From: a virus
Strand: one strand, 5' to 3'
Virus record (IMG/VR): IMGVR_UViG_3300035670_011119
Location: 1-64,000 of that record
DNA length: 64,000 nt
Below are positions 57,140 through 64,000 of the stretch, one piece after another (the stretch's first letter is position 1; each line of letters opens with the position of its first letter). The notes beneath the pieces were generated by a model that was not told where the DNA came from, did not search any database, and saw only the letters and a list, made by a program, of their open reading frames with translations. A program made the translations under genes and the position numbers.

Positions 57140-58001
57140 TTTTAGATTCCTTTTGATTTTTATGCTCTTTATAAATTAATTTAATAGCGTTTTCTAAACC
57201 TATATATTTTATGTGTGTTTCAACGTATTGGCCTGTATAGTCCTTGTTAGATAAGCCGATATTATTGGTGTTGTTCTCATAAATAATTTCTACTTTATGA
57301 TCATCTAAATTATTAATTATATTAGCTATTTCAGACAAATATACTTTATCTTTATAACAACAATCAAATCTTTTTGGTATATTCTGTGTTTGTATAAAAA
57401 AGTGTATAACTTGAGCCAAGTCTCCTACATAGAAAAAGTCCATTTTACGATCAGAATGAATGACCATATTTTCATAATTTAAATATTTAGTAATATTATT
57501 TCTTATCATTCTATCTGGTTGTTCATCATAACCAAAACAATTATAAATTCTAAAATTACACAATTTTGGTTCATCAGCAGTTATTTTATCTATTACGTTT
57601 TTACACAAACCATAAGGATCAATTGGATACCTATTAATAGATTTAGAGTTAATATTATATCTTCTGTCTAGTTCTGCTCCGGAACCGAAAGATATGATGC
57701 ACTGAAAATAATCTTGATAACTTAAAAGATTATATAGCATTAATAAATTATTATATACTATAATTGGATCATCTGGTTTATTTCTTCGTCCACCCTCAAT
57801 AGCGGTATGTATTAAGAGATCGAATGATTTGTTGTGTTTTTGAAAAAATGTTTTAACTTGTTCACTATCTAATAAATTAGCATCTTGTCTAGTTAATGTT
57901 GTTATATGATATAAGTATTGATTATCTTTTTTCATATTACCCAAATAAGTTTTTAGATTACGACCCAAAAATCCATTTGATCCAGTAATTAATATATTCA
58001 T
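57129..58001 (-). CDS. NAD-dependent sugar epimerase/dehydratase (SDR extended)
   Basis: Start ATG 58001 has GAGG 8 bases upstream and is preferred over the frame's farther non-ATG extension. The 290-residue protein has GSNGFLGRN (NAD-binding Gly motif) at the N-terminus, the catalytic YGLCK (YxxxK) near residue 155 and a preceding Ser in SFGSGAEL. MDFFYVGDLAQVIHFF is typical of the NDP-sugar epimerase/reductase C-terminal domain. It works on a nucleotide sugar; exact substrate unknown. It overlaps the remnant frame before it by ATGA. Confidence 0.82.
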   Translation of the reverse strand: MNILITGSNGFLGRNLKTYLGNMKKDNQYLYHITTLTRQDANLLDSEQVKTFFQKHNKSFDLLIHTAIEGGRRNKPDDPIIVYNNLLMLYNLLSYQDYFQCIISFGSGAELDRRYNINSKSINRYPIDPYGLCKNVIDKITADEPKLCNFRIYNCFGYDEQPDRMIRNNITKYLNYENMVIHSDRKMDFFYVGDLAQVIHFFIQTQNIPKRFDCCYKDKVYLSEIANIINNLDDHKVEIIYENNTNNIGLSNKDYTGQYVETHIKYIGLENAIKLIYKEHKNQKESKNGQ

Positions 58002-58153
58002 ATTATAGCCTCTTCTATCATAGAACATATATTATTCATAGAAAAATCATTAGACCATAGCATTTTTGCAGTTTTTTCATGATATCCCCAAACTTTACTT
58101 TCTATATTTTGTGGGTCACTCAAAGCTTCGAAAGCAATGTTTGGATTTGTGGT
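57998..58153 (-). pseudogene. Gene remnant between sugar kinase and epimerase
   Basis: Between the kinase stop and the epimerase ATG, a 51-codon frame runs from a stop at 58156-58154 to TGA at 58000-57998, with no plausible start. It reads TTNPNIAFEALSDPQN and later EKTAKMLWSNDFSMNN, resembling the C-terminal helices of a glycosyltransferase. An ATG at 58163 opens only 15 codons in a different frame. This looks like the decayed end of a deleted or frameshifted gene. Confidence 0.4.
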
Positions 58154-58164
58154 TTAATTCCATA

Positions 58165-59172
58165 TTATTTTGCAGCATGATTATTTTCTCTATTTGCATG
58201 TTTTTTTATTCTTTTTGCTATACCAATAAATGTTTCGTCTATAGATTCAGACATGTGTGATATATTAGCATTTTTATATTTGTGTTGCATGTATTTAATA
58301 ATTATAGGAATCTTTCGTGGAATTCCACCAGTGAGCACAATCGTTTTATCATATGGAGTAAACAAAAATTCATCATATTGATCAATATAACATCTAATAA
58401 TAGAAGCTGTAAAATTTTTGACATTAAAAGAATTTTCATATATATTATTAATATTTCCACCACTAATTGTAAACTTATGTGCCTGATGAAATATATTTAA
58501 GTTTATATTAATATTGCTATCTAGTATATCTTGTAGAGATATTTGTTTTGTTAGTTTAAATAAGTCGGAACCAAGTTCAAGAAAAAAGTTTTGAAAAACA
58601 TTTAGTGCTCTGCCACTAGGTATATAGCTGTATCTATTATATTCTCTTCCATTTTGTATTTGTATAACTTGTGATCCTGTACCAAGATTAACAATTGATC
58701 CATAGTCTGGTATCATAGACCTAGCCGCTTCTATAACACAATTTGTGTCACCAAAAGAACTATAAACTGGTTTATTATTTATAAATCCAAGAACTGAACA
58801 ATCTTCTATAAATTTATATTTTGATGATGTTCTATAATGATCAGAATGCATATGAAAAGTTGGTAAACCATAAAACAAACCGCTAATCATACAACAATCT
58901 TTAATGTTTTTATCATATATTTTATTGCTTTGCCAAGAATGATAATAGTCATTTATATAATATCCGCCCAGAATTGAACAAATATAAATATTATCAATTT
59001 TATTATCATATATAGATACAATACTAGTAAGAATATTGATTAGATCTTTTTTATGTATAGATTTAGAACACAAAAATGGAGATTCTCTTATGGAATAATC
59101 AAAAAAATTTATACCATCATACAAAACACTTTTTATATTTGATGCACCGAAATCAATTAGTAAAGATTTCAT
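58165..59172 (-). CDS. FGGY/ASKHA-type sugar kinase-like protein
   Basis: This 335-residue protein has the ASKHA phosphate-1 motif SLLIDFGASNIKSVLYD at the start and, in the centre, YSSFGDTNCVIEAARS and GSIVNLGTGSQV, which resemble sedoheptulokinase and related FGGY kinases. The second nucleotide motif, TIVLTGGIPR, lies near residue 280. It would phosphorylate a sugar or cyclitol before or within the pathway. It overlaps the cyclase by 20 bases. The family's typical length is about 450-500, so it is short, and substrate identity is uncertain. Confidence 0.6.
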   Translation of the reverse strand: MKSLLIDFGASNIKSVLYDGINFFDYSIRESPFLCSKSIHKKDLINILTSIVSIYDNKIDNIYICSILGGYYINDYYHSWQSNKIYDKNIKDCCMISGLFYGLPTFHMHSDHYRTSSKYKFIEDCSVLGFINNKPVYSSFGDTNCVIEAARSMIPDYGSIVNLGTGSQVIQIQNGREYNRYSYIPSGRALNVFQNFFLELGSDLFKLTKQISLQDILDSNININLNIFHQAHKFTISGGNINNIYENSFNVKNFTASIIRCYIDQYDEFLFTPYDKTIVLTGGIPRKIPIIIKYMQHKYKNANISHMSESIDETFIGIAKRIKKHANRENNHAAK

Positions 59173-60175
59173 TTAATTTATATGCTAGTTGTTGATCGAG
59201 TGTTGAATCAATAAAATTTGTTATGCCTATTTCTGAAGGCACAACCAATGTAATTTTATTTAGTTTAGTTTTTTTATCTTGCTTAAGCAGCTCAATTATA
59301 GTAGAGGTTTTTAGATTTTTAATTTTATCTAAAGAGGTATATTCTGATATGATTTTACTAATATTATTATTGTTAGTGAACAGCCTATTTATTATCTCAA
59401 TACCTAATAAAACAGCCTCTCCATGAGGTATTGTATAATTTGTTGCGGCTTCTATTGCGTGACCAAATGAATGTCCATAGTTTAGTGCTTTGCGTATATT
59501 TATTTCGAATTCATCATATTCTATAATAGATTTCTTGATAGCTAACCCATGAAAAATTCTTTCTTGCATAGAATATTGATTTATTTTTTCTATGTATGAT
59601 ATACCACCTAAAATAAAAAATTTAATAATTTCTCCCATTCCATTAATAATATCTTGAGAATTAAGAGTTTTTAAAAACTTAGGATCAATTATAACTAAAG
59701 ATGGTGCAGAAAAAAGCGCTAGTTGATTTTTGATACTATGAAAATTTAATGCTGTTTTACCTCCAATACAACTATCGCATTGAGACAATAGCGTTGTTGG
59801 AATATAAACCCAATTGATTCCTCTTTTGTAGATCGAGCCAACAAAAGCGCCTATGTCTTGTGTAATTCCTCCACCAATAACAAATAATCTATGTCCTTTA
59901 TTAAACCCTTTATCACAAAGCCATTGACAAACCTTCAAAACCGTCTCTATGTTTTTATTTGATTCTATAGGATTTATAATAAATGTATTCTTATGATTTA
60001 TATCATACAGTTTTTGTACATTATTATCTATTAATAGAAAATCATTTGTATCAAAACTATTATTAAAAGAATCAAATATAACACTATAATTTTTTGGATG
60101 TGAAATAATTTCTAAATTATTTGTAAAATTATGTAAGGGCTGCAAAGATACATTATCAATAATAAATTTATTCAT
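59153..60175 (-). CDS. Dehydroquinate-synthase-like sugar-phosphate cyclase
   Basis: The 340-residue protein keeps the whole family core: VIGGGITQDIGAFVGS (NAD loop), WVYIPTTLLSQCDSCIGGKTA (substrate and metal side), MGEIIKFF (metal Glu), NYGHSFGHAIEA (metal His) and HGEAVLLG (metal His). Dehydroquinate synthase, 2-epi-5-epi-valiolone synthase, 2-deoxy-scyllo-inosose synthase and amino-DHQ synthases all share this pattern, converting a sugar phosphate into a carbocycle. No other shikimate gene is near; the neighbouring sugar kinase suggests a heptose or hexose phosphate substrate. Specificity cannot be read here. Confidence 0.78.
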   Translation of the reverse strand: MNKFIIDNVSLQPLHNFTNNLEIISHPKNYSVIFDSFNNSFDTNDFLLIDNNVQKLYDINHKNTFIINPIESNKNIETVLKVCQWLCDKGFNKGHRLFVIGGGITQDIGAFVGSIYKRGINWVYIPTTLLSQCDSCIGGKTALNFHSIKNQLALFSAPSLVIIDPKFLKTLNSQDIINGMGEIIKFFILGGISYIEKINQYSMQERIFHGLAIKKSIIEYDEFEINIRKALNYGHSFGHAIEAATNYTIPHGEAVLLGIEIINRLFTNNNNISKIISEYTSLDKIKNLKTSTIIELLKQDKKTKLNKITLVVPSEIGITNFIDSTLDQQLAYKLNEIFTN

Positions 60176-60176
60176 T

Positions 60177-60806
60177 TTAAATTCCTAGTAGACTATATCC
60201 ACCATCAATAATAATATTTTGTCCAGTTATACTTTTGTTTTGTTTGAGAAAAAAAACACAAATATCAGCTATATCTTGAGGTATTGTTATGCCAAGAGGT
60301 ATTTTTTCTTGTAGTTCATTAATTCTATTTTGTGTATTATTTTTTATTGTCATTGGCGTTAGAACAAAACCAGGAGAAATCATATTAACTTTAATTTTAT
60401 TTGATGCCATTTCTAATGCTAGTGTTTTAATAGCGCCGAGCATGGCATGTTTAGACATGGTATATGCTAGTCTACCTATTTTTGTAGATGTCGAATATAG
60501 TGATCCTATAGCTAAGATATTTGCTCCTTGATTGAAGCTTAGAGATTTGCATAAAGATACAAAACCAAAACAATTTATTTGCATTGTTTCTTTGATATTT
60601 TCTATACTTAAATTATTATATTCACAAGGATTATTAATTCCAGCACAATATATTAGTCCATTAATATTATTAGCATTAAAACAAATATCAGATTTAAGAT
60701 CGTGGATTTGTCTATTTAAAGATATTATGTCGAACCCAGCCGCAATACAAGAGGATTGTATACTTGATCCTATACCACCAGATGAGCCAGTAATAATTAT
60801 AGACAT
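60177..60806 (-). CDS. Short-chain dehydrogenase/reductase
   Basis: The 209-residue classical SDR has TGSSGGIG (TGxxxGxG) near residue 7, the NAG-like YCAGINNP, catalytic Ser in LAIGSLYS, YTMSK (YxxxK) near residue 125, and the SPGFVLTPM signature with C-terminal IDGGYS. It is FabG-like and reduces or oxidises a carbonyl with NAD(P)H. It starts by TAATG overlap with the upstream ThDP gene and its 3' end carries the AGGA ribosome site for the cyclase. Substrate inferred to be a pathway intermediate. Confidence 0.85.
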   Translation of the reverse strand: MSIIITGSSGGIGSSIQSSCIAAGFDIISLNRQIHDLKSDICFNANNINGLIYCAGINNPCEYNNLSIENIKETMQINCFGFVSLCKSLSFNQGANILAIGSLYSTSTKIGRLAYTMSKHAMLGAIKTLALEMASNKIKVNMISPGFVLTPMTIKNNTQNRINELQEKIPLGITIPQDIADICVFFLKQNKSITGQNIIIDGGYSLLGI

Positions 60807-62554
60807 TAAAAACTTTCAGAAATGAACATATCTGTCAAAGATCCAGGTATAATTTTGCCATCCTTGTCGATACCACGATGCGTTACTTTTGGTTCGTGTC
60901 TTTCTTTTGGGTGTGTGAACACCTCGATCACACACGGTTTATTATATTGTTTGGCTGCGGTTAGGCAATCAACAATTTCACTATTATCTGATATTGAGTA
61001 ATATTTGATATCAAAAGCATTAGCAATAGATTTTATATTAGGTATTGACACGCCATTTTCTGGACCACTCGCAAATTCTTGTCCTTTAAAAAAAGATTCC
61101 TGTGTTAGTTTTATAGATAGATATCCCTGATTATTTATTATTATTATCGCTATTGGTAGTTCATGATGCTTTATGGTTTGTAATTCTTGAAGATTCATCA
61201 TAATACTACCATCACCTTCTATGCATATGGTTTTGCTTTTATTTTTTGCTATACAAGCACCTATGCTCGATGGTAATCCGTATCCCATGCTTGCGCATCC
61301 GACATTTGTAAAAAGTTTTTGATTAGTATGTAGTCTATAGGACTGTAGTGTAATAACATGTGCGCTACCATTACTAGTAACTATTGTTTCAGTATCCCAT
61401 ATCTCTTTTGCTAGATGTATTAAATAGTAAAAACTAGCATAGTTTTGTATATTTTTATGTTTAATGTGATAATATTCTTGTTGTTTTCTAATATTATTTA
61501 TCTGAGATAGCCATTCGATATTTGTTTTTATCTTTCTAGAATCATTAGAAATCGAGTCGAAAAACACATTAAGATCAGACACTATTGCTAAATCTATATC
61601 AAATGGATGTTTTTTGATTTCGTTATGATCTATATCCACCATAATTTTTTTAGAATTTGGCGAGAATTCTTTTGTATTATATCCGGTCATTTTTACAGGA
61701 ATTCTTGTTCCTAAACAAATTAACAGATCGGACTGTTGTACAATTTGATTGGATGTTAATTGTCCTAGAATACCTATTCTACCCATATAATGTTTATAAT
61801 TATTATCAATACAATCTATACCAGAGTGTGGGCCTGTTACTATTGGTAAATTATATTTATTTAGAAATTCTAATAGTTTTGTAGAAGTATTTGATAAACA
61901 AATACCATTACCTGTTATCACTAATGGTTTTTCGGCATTGCTTAATAATGTTAGGAATTGTTCTATATCAGAAATAGTGATGGATTTTTGTATGTATTCC
62001 TCTGTATATCTTTTACATTTGTCACAATCTATTATGGCTCCTTGTATATCTAATGGAATATCTATCCATACTGGTCCGGGTCTACCAGACATGCTAATTG
62101 TATATGCTTTTTCTAATTCATAATATATGTCGTATGGATCTAAAATTATTGTTGAATATTTTGTAATTGGTTTTACTAGATTTACAATATCAAATTCTTG
62201 ATCTCCTATTTGTCTACAACCAGTATTTTTAGATAGTTGCGATCTAGGAACTTGTCCAGAAATAAATAATCCAGGAATACTATCTGTCCACATACCCATA
62301 AGACCAGTTATGGTATTTGTACCTCCAGGACCTGTGGTGACTATGTTGGCACAAAGCTTGTTTGACTGTCTGTAATATCCTTCAGCAGCCATTGCTATTG
62401 ACTGTTCGTGATGAAAACAATATGTATTTAATTTATCTGAATGCGTTCTTAGGCTATCTACAAGATGTATACAGCCACCACCAGATATAGTAAATGCATC
62501 AGTAATATTTTTTTCTATTAAAAATTCTATAACGATATCAGATATTTTTTTCAT
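60806..62554 (-). CDS. Thiamine-diphosphate-dependent enzyme, acetolactate-synthase-like
   Basis: This 582-residue protein has the three-domain ThDP layout. HHEQSIAMAAEGYYR supplies the catalytic Glu that activates thiamine, TTGPGGTNTITGLMG follows, and GDGSIMMN...IIINNQGY is the ThDP and magnesium motif. The C-terminal GSLTDMF segment resembles ThDP enzymes found in surface-glycan clusters rather than housekeeping acetolactate synthases. Such enzymes cleave or join two-carbon or aldehyde units. In the operon it may extend or shorten a keto sugar next to the NeuB-like synthase. It overlaps both neighbours (ATGA upstream, TAATG downstream). Confidence 0.78.
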   Translation of the reverse strand: MKKISDIVIEFLIEKNITDAFTISGGGCIHLVDSLRTHSDKLNTYCFHHEQSIAMAAEGYYRQSNKLCANIVTTGPGGTNTITGLMGMWTDSIPGLFISGQVPRSQLSKNTGCRQIGDQEFDIVNLVKPITKYSTIILDPYDIYYELEKAYTISMSGRPGPVWIDIPLDIQGAIIDCDKCKRYTEEYIQKSITISDIEQFLTLLSNAEKPLVITGNGICLSNTSTKLLEFLNKYNLPIVTGPHSGIDCIDNNYKHYMGRIGILGQLTSNQIVQQSDLLICLGTRIPVKMTGYNTKEFSPNSKKIMVDIDHNEIKKHPFDIDLAIVSDLNVFFDSISNDSRKIKTNIEWLSQINNIRKQQEYYHIKHKNIQNYASFYYLIHLAKEIWDTETIVTSNGSAHVITLQSYRLHTNQKLFTNVGCASMGYGLPSSIGACIAKNKSKTICIEGDGSIMMNLQELQTIKHHELPIAIIIINNQGYLSIKLTQESFFKGQEFASGPENGVSIPNIKSIANAFDIKYYSISDNSEIVDCLTAAKQYNKPCVIEVFTHPKERHEPKVTHRGIDKDGKIIPGSLTDMFISESF

Positions 62555-63624
62555 TGAATATCATTAACAGTGAGAGGTTGATCTTTTTTAAGGTCTCGTT
62601 TAGCGATACTATTGGTTTCTATAAAAGTTCTAGAAGATAGTTGATTAATTTCTGGCTGAAAAGGGATCGCACAATATAGATCAGATAGAGTGATACTATC
62701 TCCGGCACGAATATTTTTATTCAAATAAAGACCTCTATGTAATGATGTTAGATAATTCGTTTCTTTGTCGTCTATATTGCGTCTTTGTGATGAACTGACA
62801 CCACACATTTCTATTGCTTTACGATAAGCACAAAACCATTTATCTATTTGCTCGGGCAATGAGCAGTATTTACTAACTTCTTTTTGTTCATCATTTGGTC
62901 CATATGGTATATCTATATGTCTTTCCCATGTCCTAGCTCCTTTAGCATATGAAATCAGCATAGAAGAATACCAATCGCCATATTCATGAGTAGATAAGCC
63001 TATAATATGGTTAGGATATCTTTGTTTTAAATAATCGATTTGATGTAATTCTAGCTCATGATCTTCGCTTGGATATTTAGAAATACAGTGATTAATTGCT
63101 AAAGAAATATTTCTTTTTTCAAAGAATGTCACAACATCATCTATTTGTTTTTCGTTTGCTCCACCAGTTGATATTATAACGGGTTTTTTGGTTGATGCAA
63201 TTTTATTAAGTAAAACCCAGTCATTTATATCTGAACTAGCAACCTTTATTAAAGGTAAATCCATATCAACGCACCAATCGACAGAAGTCTCATCAAATGG
63301 CGTAGCCATTGGTAAACAATTTCTGTGTTTAATAAATTTTACTAATTCGTAAAATTTTTCATATGATAATTTAGTTCTGTTTGTTTTTTGAATGTATCTA
63401 GTTCTTTTGGAAAGATCAATAAGATTATTATCAATACCTTCCATAATAAAATTTTTATGTATAAACGTATCAATATCTCTAAACTGTAGTTTTATAGCTG
63501 CTTTAATATTATGTTTTCTAACAATGGCAGAGAATTGCTTAACTATATTTTTACCTCTTTCTAAGGAGCCCCAATGATTGTTTGCTAGCTCAAGCACGAA
63601 AAGATCATTAAATATATTATTCAT
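62551..63624 (-). CDS. NeuB-family sialic/nonulosonic acid synthase-like
   Basis: The 357-residue protein has the NeuB order: LELANNHWGS at the N-terminus, MATPFDETSVDW, IKVASSDINDW (metal/PEP pocket), ISTGGAN, NHCISKYPSED, IGLSTHEYGD, and ERHI for catalysis. The last 70 residues (AGDSITLSDLYC; KDQPLTVNDI) form an antifreeze/SAF-like cap domain. It condenses phosphoenolpyruvate with an amino-sugar aldehyde, giving a nonulosonic acid (sialic, legionaminic or pseudaminic type). HWGS instead of the usual HNGS and ERHI instead of EKHF leave the substrate open. ATGA junctions link it to the HAD gene and the ThDP gene. Confidence 0.82.
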   Translation of the reverse strand: MNNIFNDLFVLELANNHWGSLERGKNIVKQFSAIVRKHNIKAAIKLQFRDIDTFIHKNFIMEGIDNNLIDLSKRTRYIQKTNRTKLSYEKFYELVKFIKHRNCLPMATPFDETSVDWCVDMDLPLIKVASSDINDWVLLNKIASTKKPVIISTGGANEKQIDDVVTFFEKRNISLAINHCISKYPSEDHELELHQIDYLKQRYPNHIIGLSTHEYGDWYSSMLISYAKGARTWERHIDIPYGPNDEQKEVSKYCSLPEQIDKWFCAYRKAIEMCGVSSSQRRNIDDKETNYLTSLHRGLYLNKNIRAGDSITLSDLYCAIPFQPEINQLSSRTFIETNSIAKRDLKKDQPLTVNDIQ

Positions 63625-63920
63625 ATATGTTTCCAGTCTTTGGTATTAATATTTTTATCATCTATAAATAGATCATAATACGGCTTACCAAATTTAATTT
63701 GATGGTATTTAACACCCCATTTAGCAAATTGTTCTTTAGTAACTTCTGACCAATCTATACCACTCTTTGTTCCTCTTGCTGTCCAATATACAATAGTATG
63801 TCCGTCTTCATACAGAGCGTTGGCTTTTTTGATATTATCAACTATTGGTATACTATCATTATAGTCTGGCTTGTTAGGACTATAACAAATAGTATCATCT
63901 ATATCTATATATATTACCAT
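63621..63920 (-). CDS. Small HAD-family phosphatase (capsule-type)
   Basis: The 99-residue protein has the HAD nucleophile motif DIDDTI (DxDxT) at residues 5-10, a threonine/arginine motif VYWTARGTKSG and the acidic motif IDDKN near the C-terminus. Length matches the short capsule-biosynthesis phosphatases found next to sugar genes. It would remove a phosphate from an acylated sugar phosphate before or after the NeuB step. It overlaps the upstream epimerase by 7 bases and the NeuB gene by 4. Confidence 0.8.
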   Translation of the reverse strand: MVIYIDIDDTICYSPNKPDYNDSIPIVDNIKKANALYEDGHTIVYWTARGTKSGIDWSEVTKEQFAKWGVKYHQIKFGKPYYDLFIDDKNINTKDWKHI

Positions 63921-64000
63921 ATAAATTTATCTTTATAATAATTAACTATGTTAGACAATTCTAGATCAAAGTTTTTAGTTGGGGACCAACCCAAAGCTCT
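63914..64000 (-). CDS. NAD-dependent sugar epimerase/dehydratase, C-terminal end (cut by window)
   Basis: Only the last 28 residues and the stop are in view. They read ALGWSPTKNFDLELSN then IVNYYKDKF, matching the C-terminal pattern of NDP-sugar epimerases/dehydratases (GW-x-P then a helix). Its stop overlaps the HAD phosphatase start by 7 bases, so it is part of the same operon, upstream of the window end. Confidence 0.6.
   Translation of the reverse strand, partial: RALGWSPTKNFDLELSNIVNYYKDKFIW

Noticed and set aside
1-64000. tRNA genes
   Set aside because: I looked for T-loop (GTTCGAAT-like) and paired acceptor arms in the short gaps and found none; the gaps are too short.
1-64000. CRISPR array or phage-encoded Cas system, suggested by the Cas4-like nuclease
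   Set aside because: No spaced direct repeats of the right size, and no Cas1 or Cas2. The nuclease fits recombination.
1-64000. Stop codon reassignment in this phage
   Set aside because: TAA, TAG and TGA all end genes with good downstream starts, and no gene has in-frame stops inside a conserved domain.

Overview
This window is part of the genome of a tailed bacteriophage (Caudoviricetes), probably a large phage with a long tail. The DNA is visibly AT-rich. Genes are packed head to tail with ATGA- or TAATG-type overlaps, most starts have Shine-Dalgarno-like AGGA/GGAG sequences, and TAA, TAG and TGA all act as stops, so standard bacterial translation fits. Two sigma70-like promoters point to a bacterial host with a conventional housekeeping sigma factor. 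I see no tRNA, rRNA, CRISPR array, insertion sequence or integrase. No stretch of 300 bases lacks a gene; the longest gaps are 58002-58164 (163 bases, holding a gene remnant) and 55177-55321 (145 bases).

Right-pointing virion module, 1-31226: five very large genes run as one operon. First is a tape-measure-like protein of more than 3,000 residues whose visible N-terminal third carries an HExxH metallopeptidase-like motif, an acetyltransferase-like segment and a DnaJ J-domain. It is followed by a fibre/adhesin with YadA-like beta-roll repeats, a 687-residue tail protein, a 2,249-residue hub/baseplate-like protein with a DnaJ-like CxxCxGxG knuckle, and a 2,683-residue protein with a cysteine-rich C-terminal quarter. 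A small cysteine-rich protein ends the operon. No sheath protein is seen, which fits a siphovirus, but the upstream genes are not in view.

Left-pointing DNA and nucleotide module, 55792 down to 39127: dCMP deaminase, class I ribonucleotide reductase (NrdB, NrdA), a MazG-like enzyme, PhoH, an HNH nuclease, RecA, a Vsr-like nuclease, DnaB-type helicase, DnaG-type primase, dNMP kinase, a RecB/Cas4-like nuclease, and a bacterial C-family DNA polymerase (DnaE). DnaE is split into two genes with a proofreading exonuclease gene between them. The module ends with ssb, which has its own near-consensus promoter and a perfect 30-base terminator hairpin. Together these supply dNTPs, replisome and recombination.

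Left-pointing glycosyltransferase and recombination tail, 39060 down to 31232: several glycosyltransferases or glycosyltransferase-like proteins (one with an inserted zinc ribbon), a remnant-like methyltransferase, unknown proteins, a homing-endonuclease-like gene, a possible Rad52/ERF-type annealing protein and a zinc-ribbon protein.

Left-pointing sugar-synthesis operon, 64000 down to 55826: an NAD-dependent epimerase (cut by the window end), a small HAD phosphatase, a NeuB-family synthase, a thiamine-diphosphate enzyme, an SDR, a dehydroquinate-synthase-like cyclase, an FGGY-type sugar kinase, a gene remnant, a second epimerase/dehydratase and a family-2 glycosyltransferase. These overlap so tightly that they probably act as one pathway. 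This is the best candidate for an undescribed system: a phage-encoded route to an unusual sugar acid or cyclitol, with the glycosyltransferases to attach it to phage DNA, the virion or the host surface.
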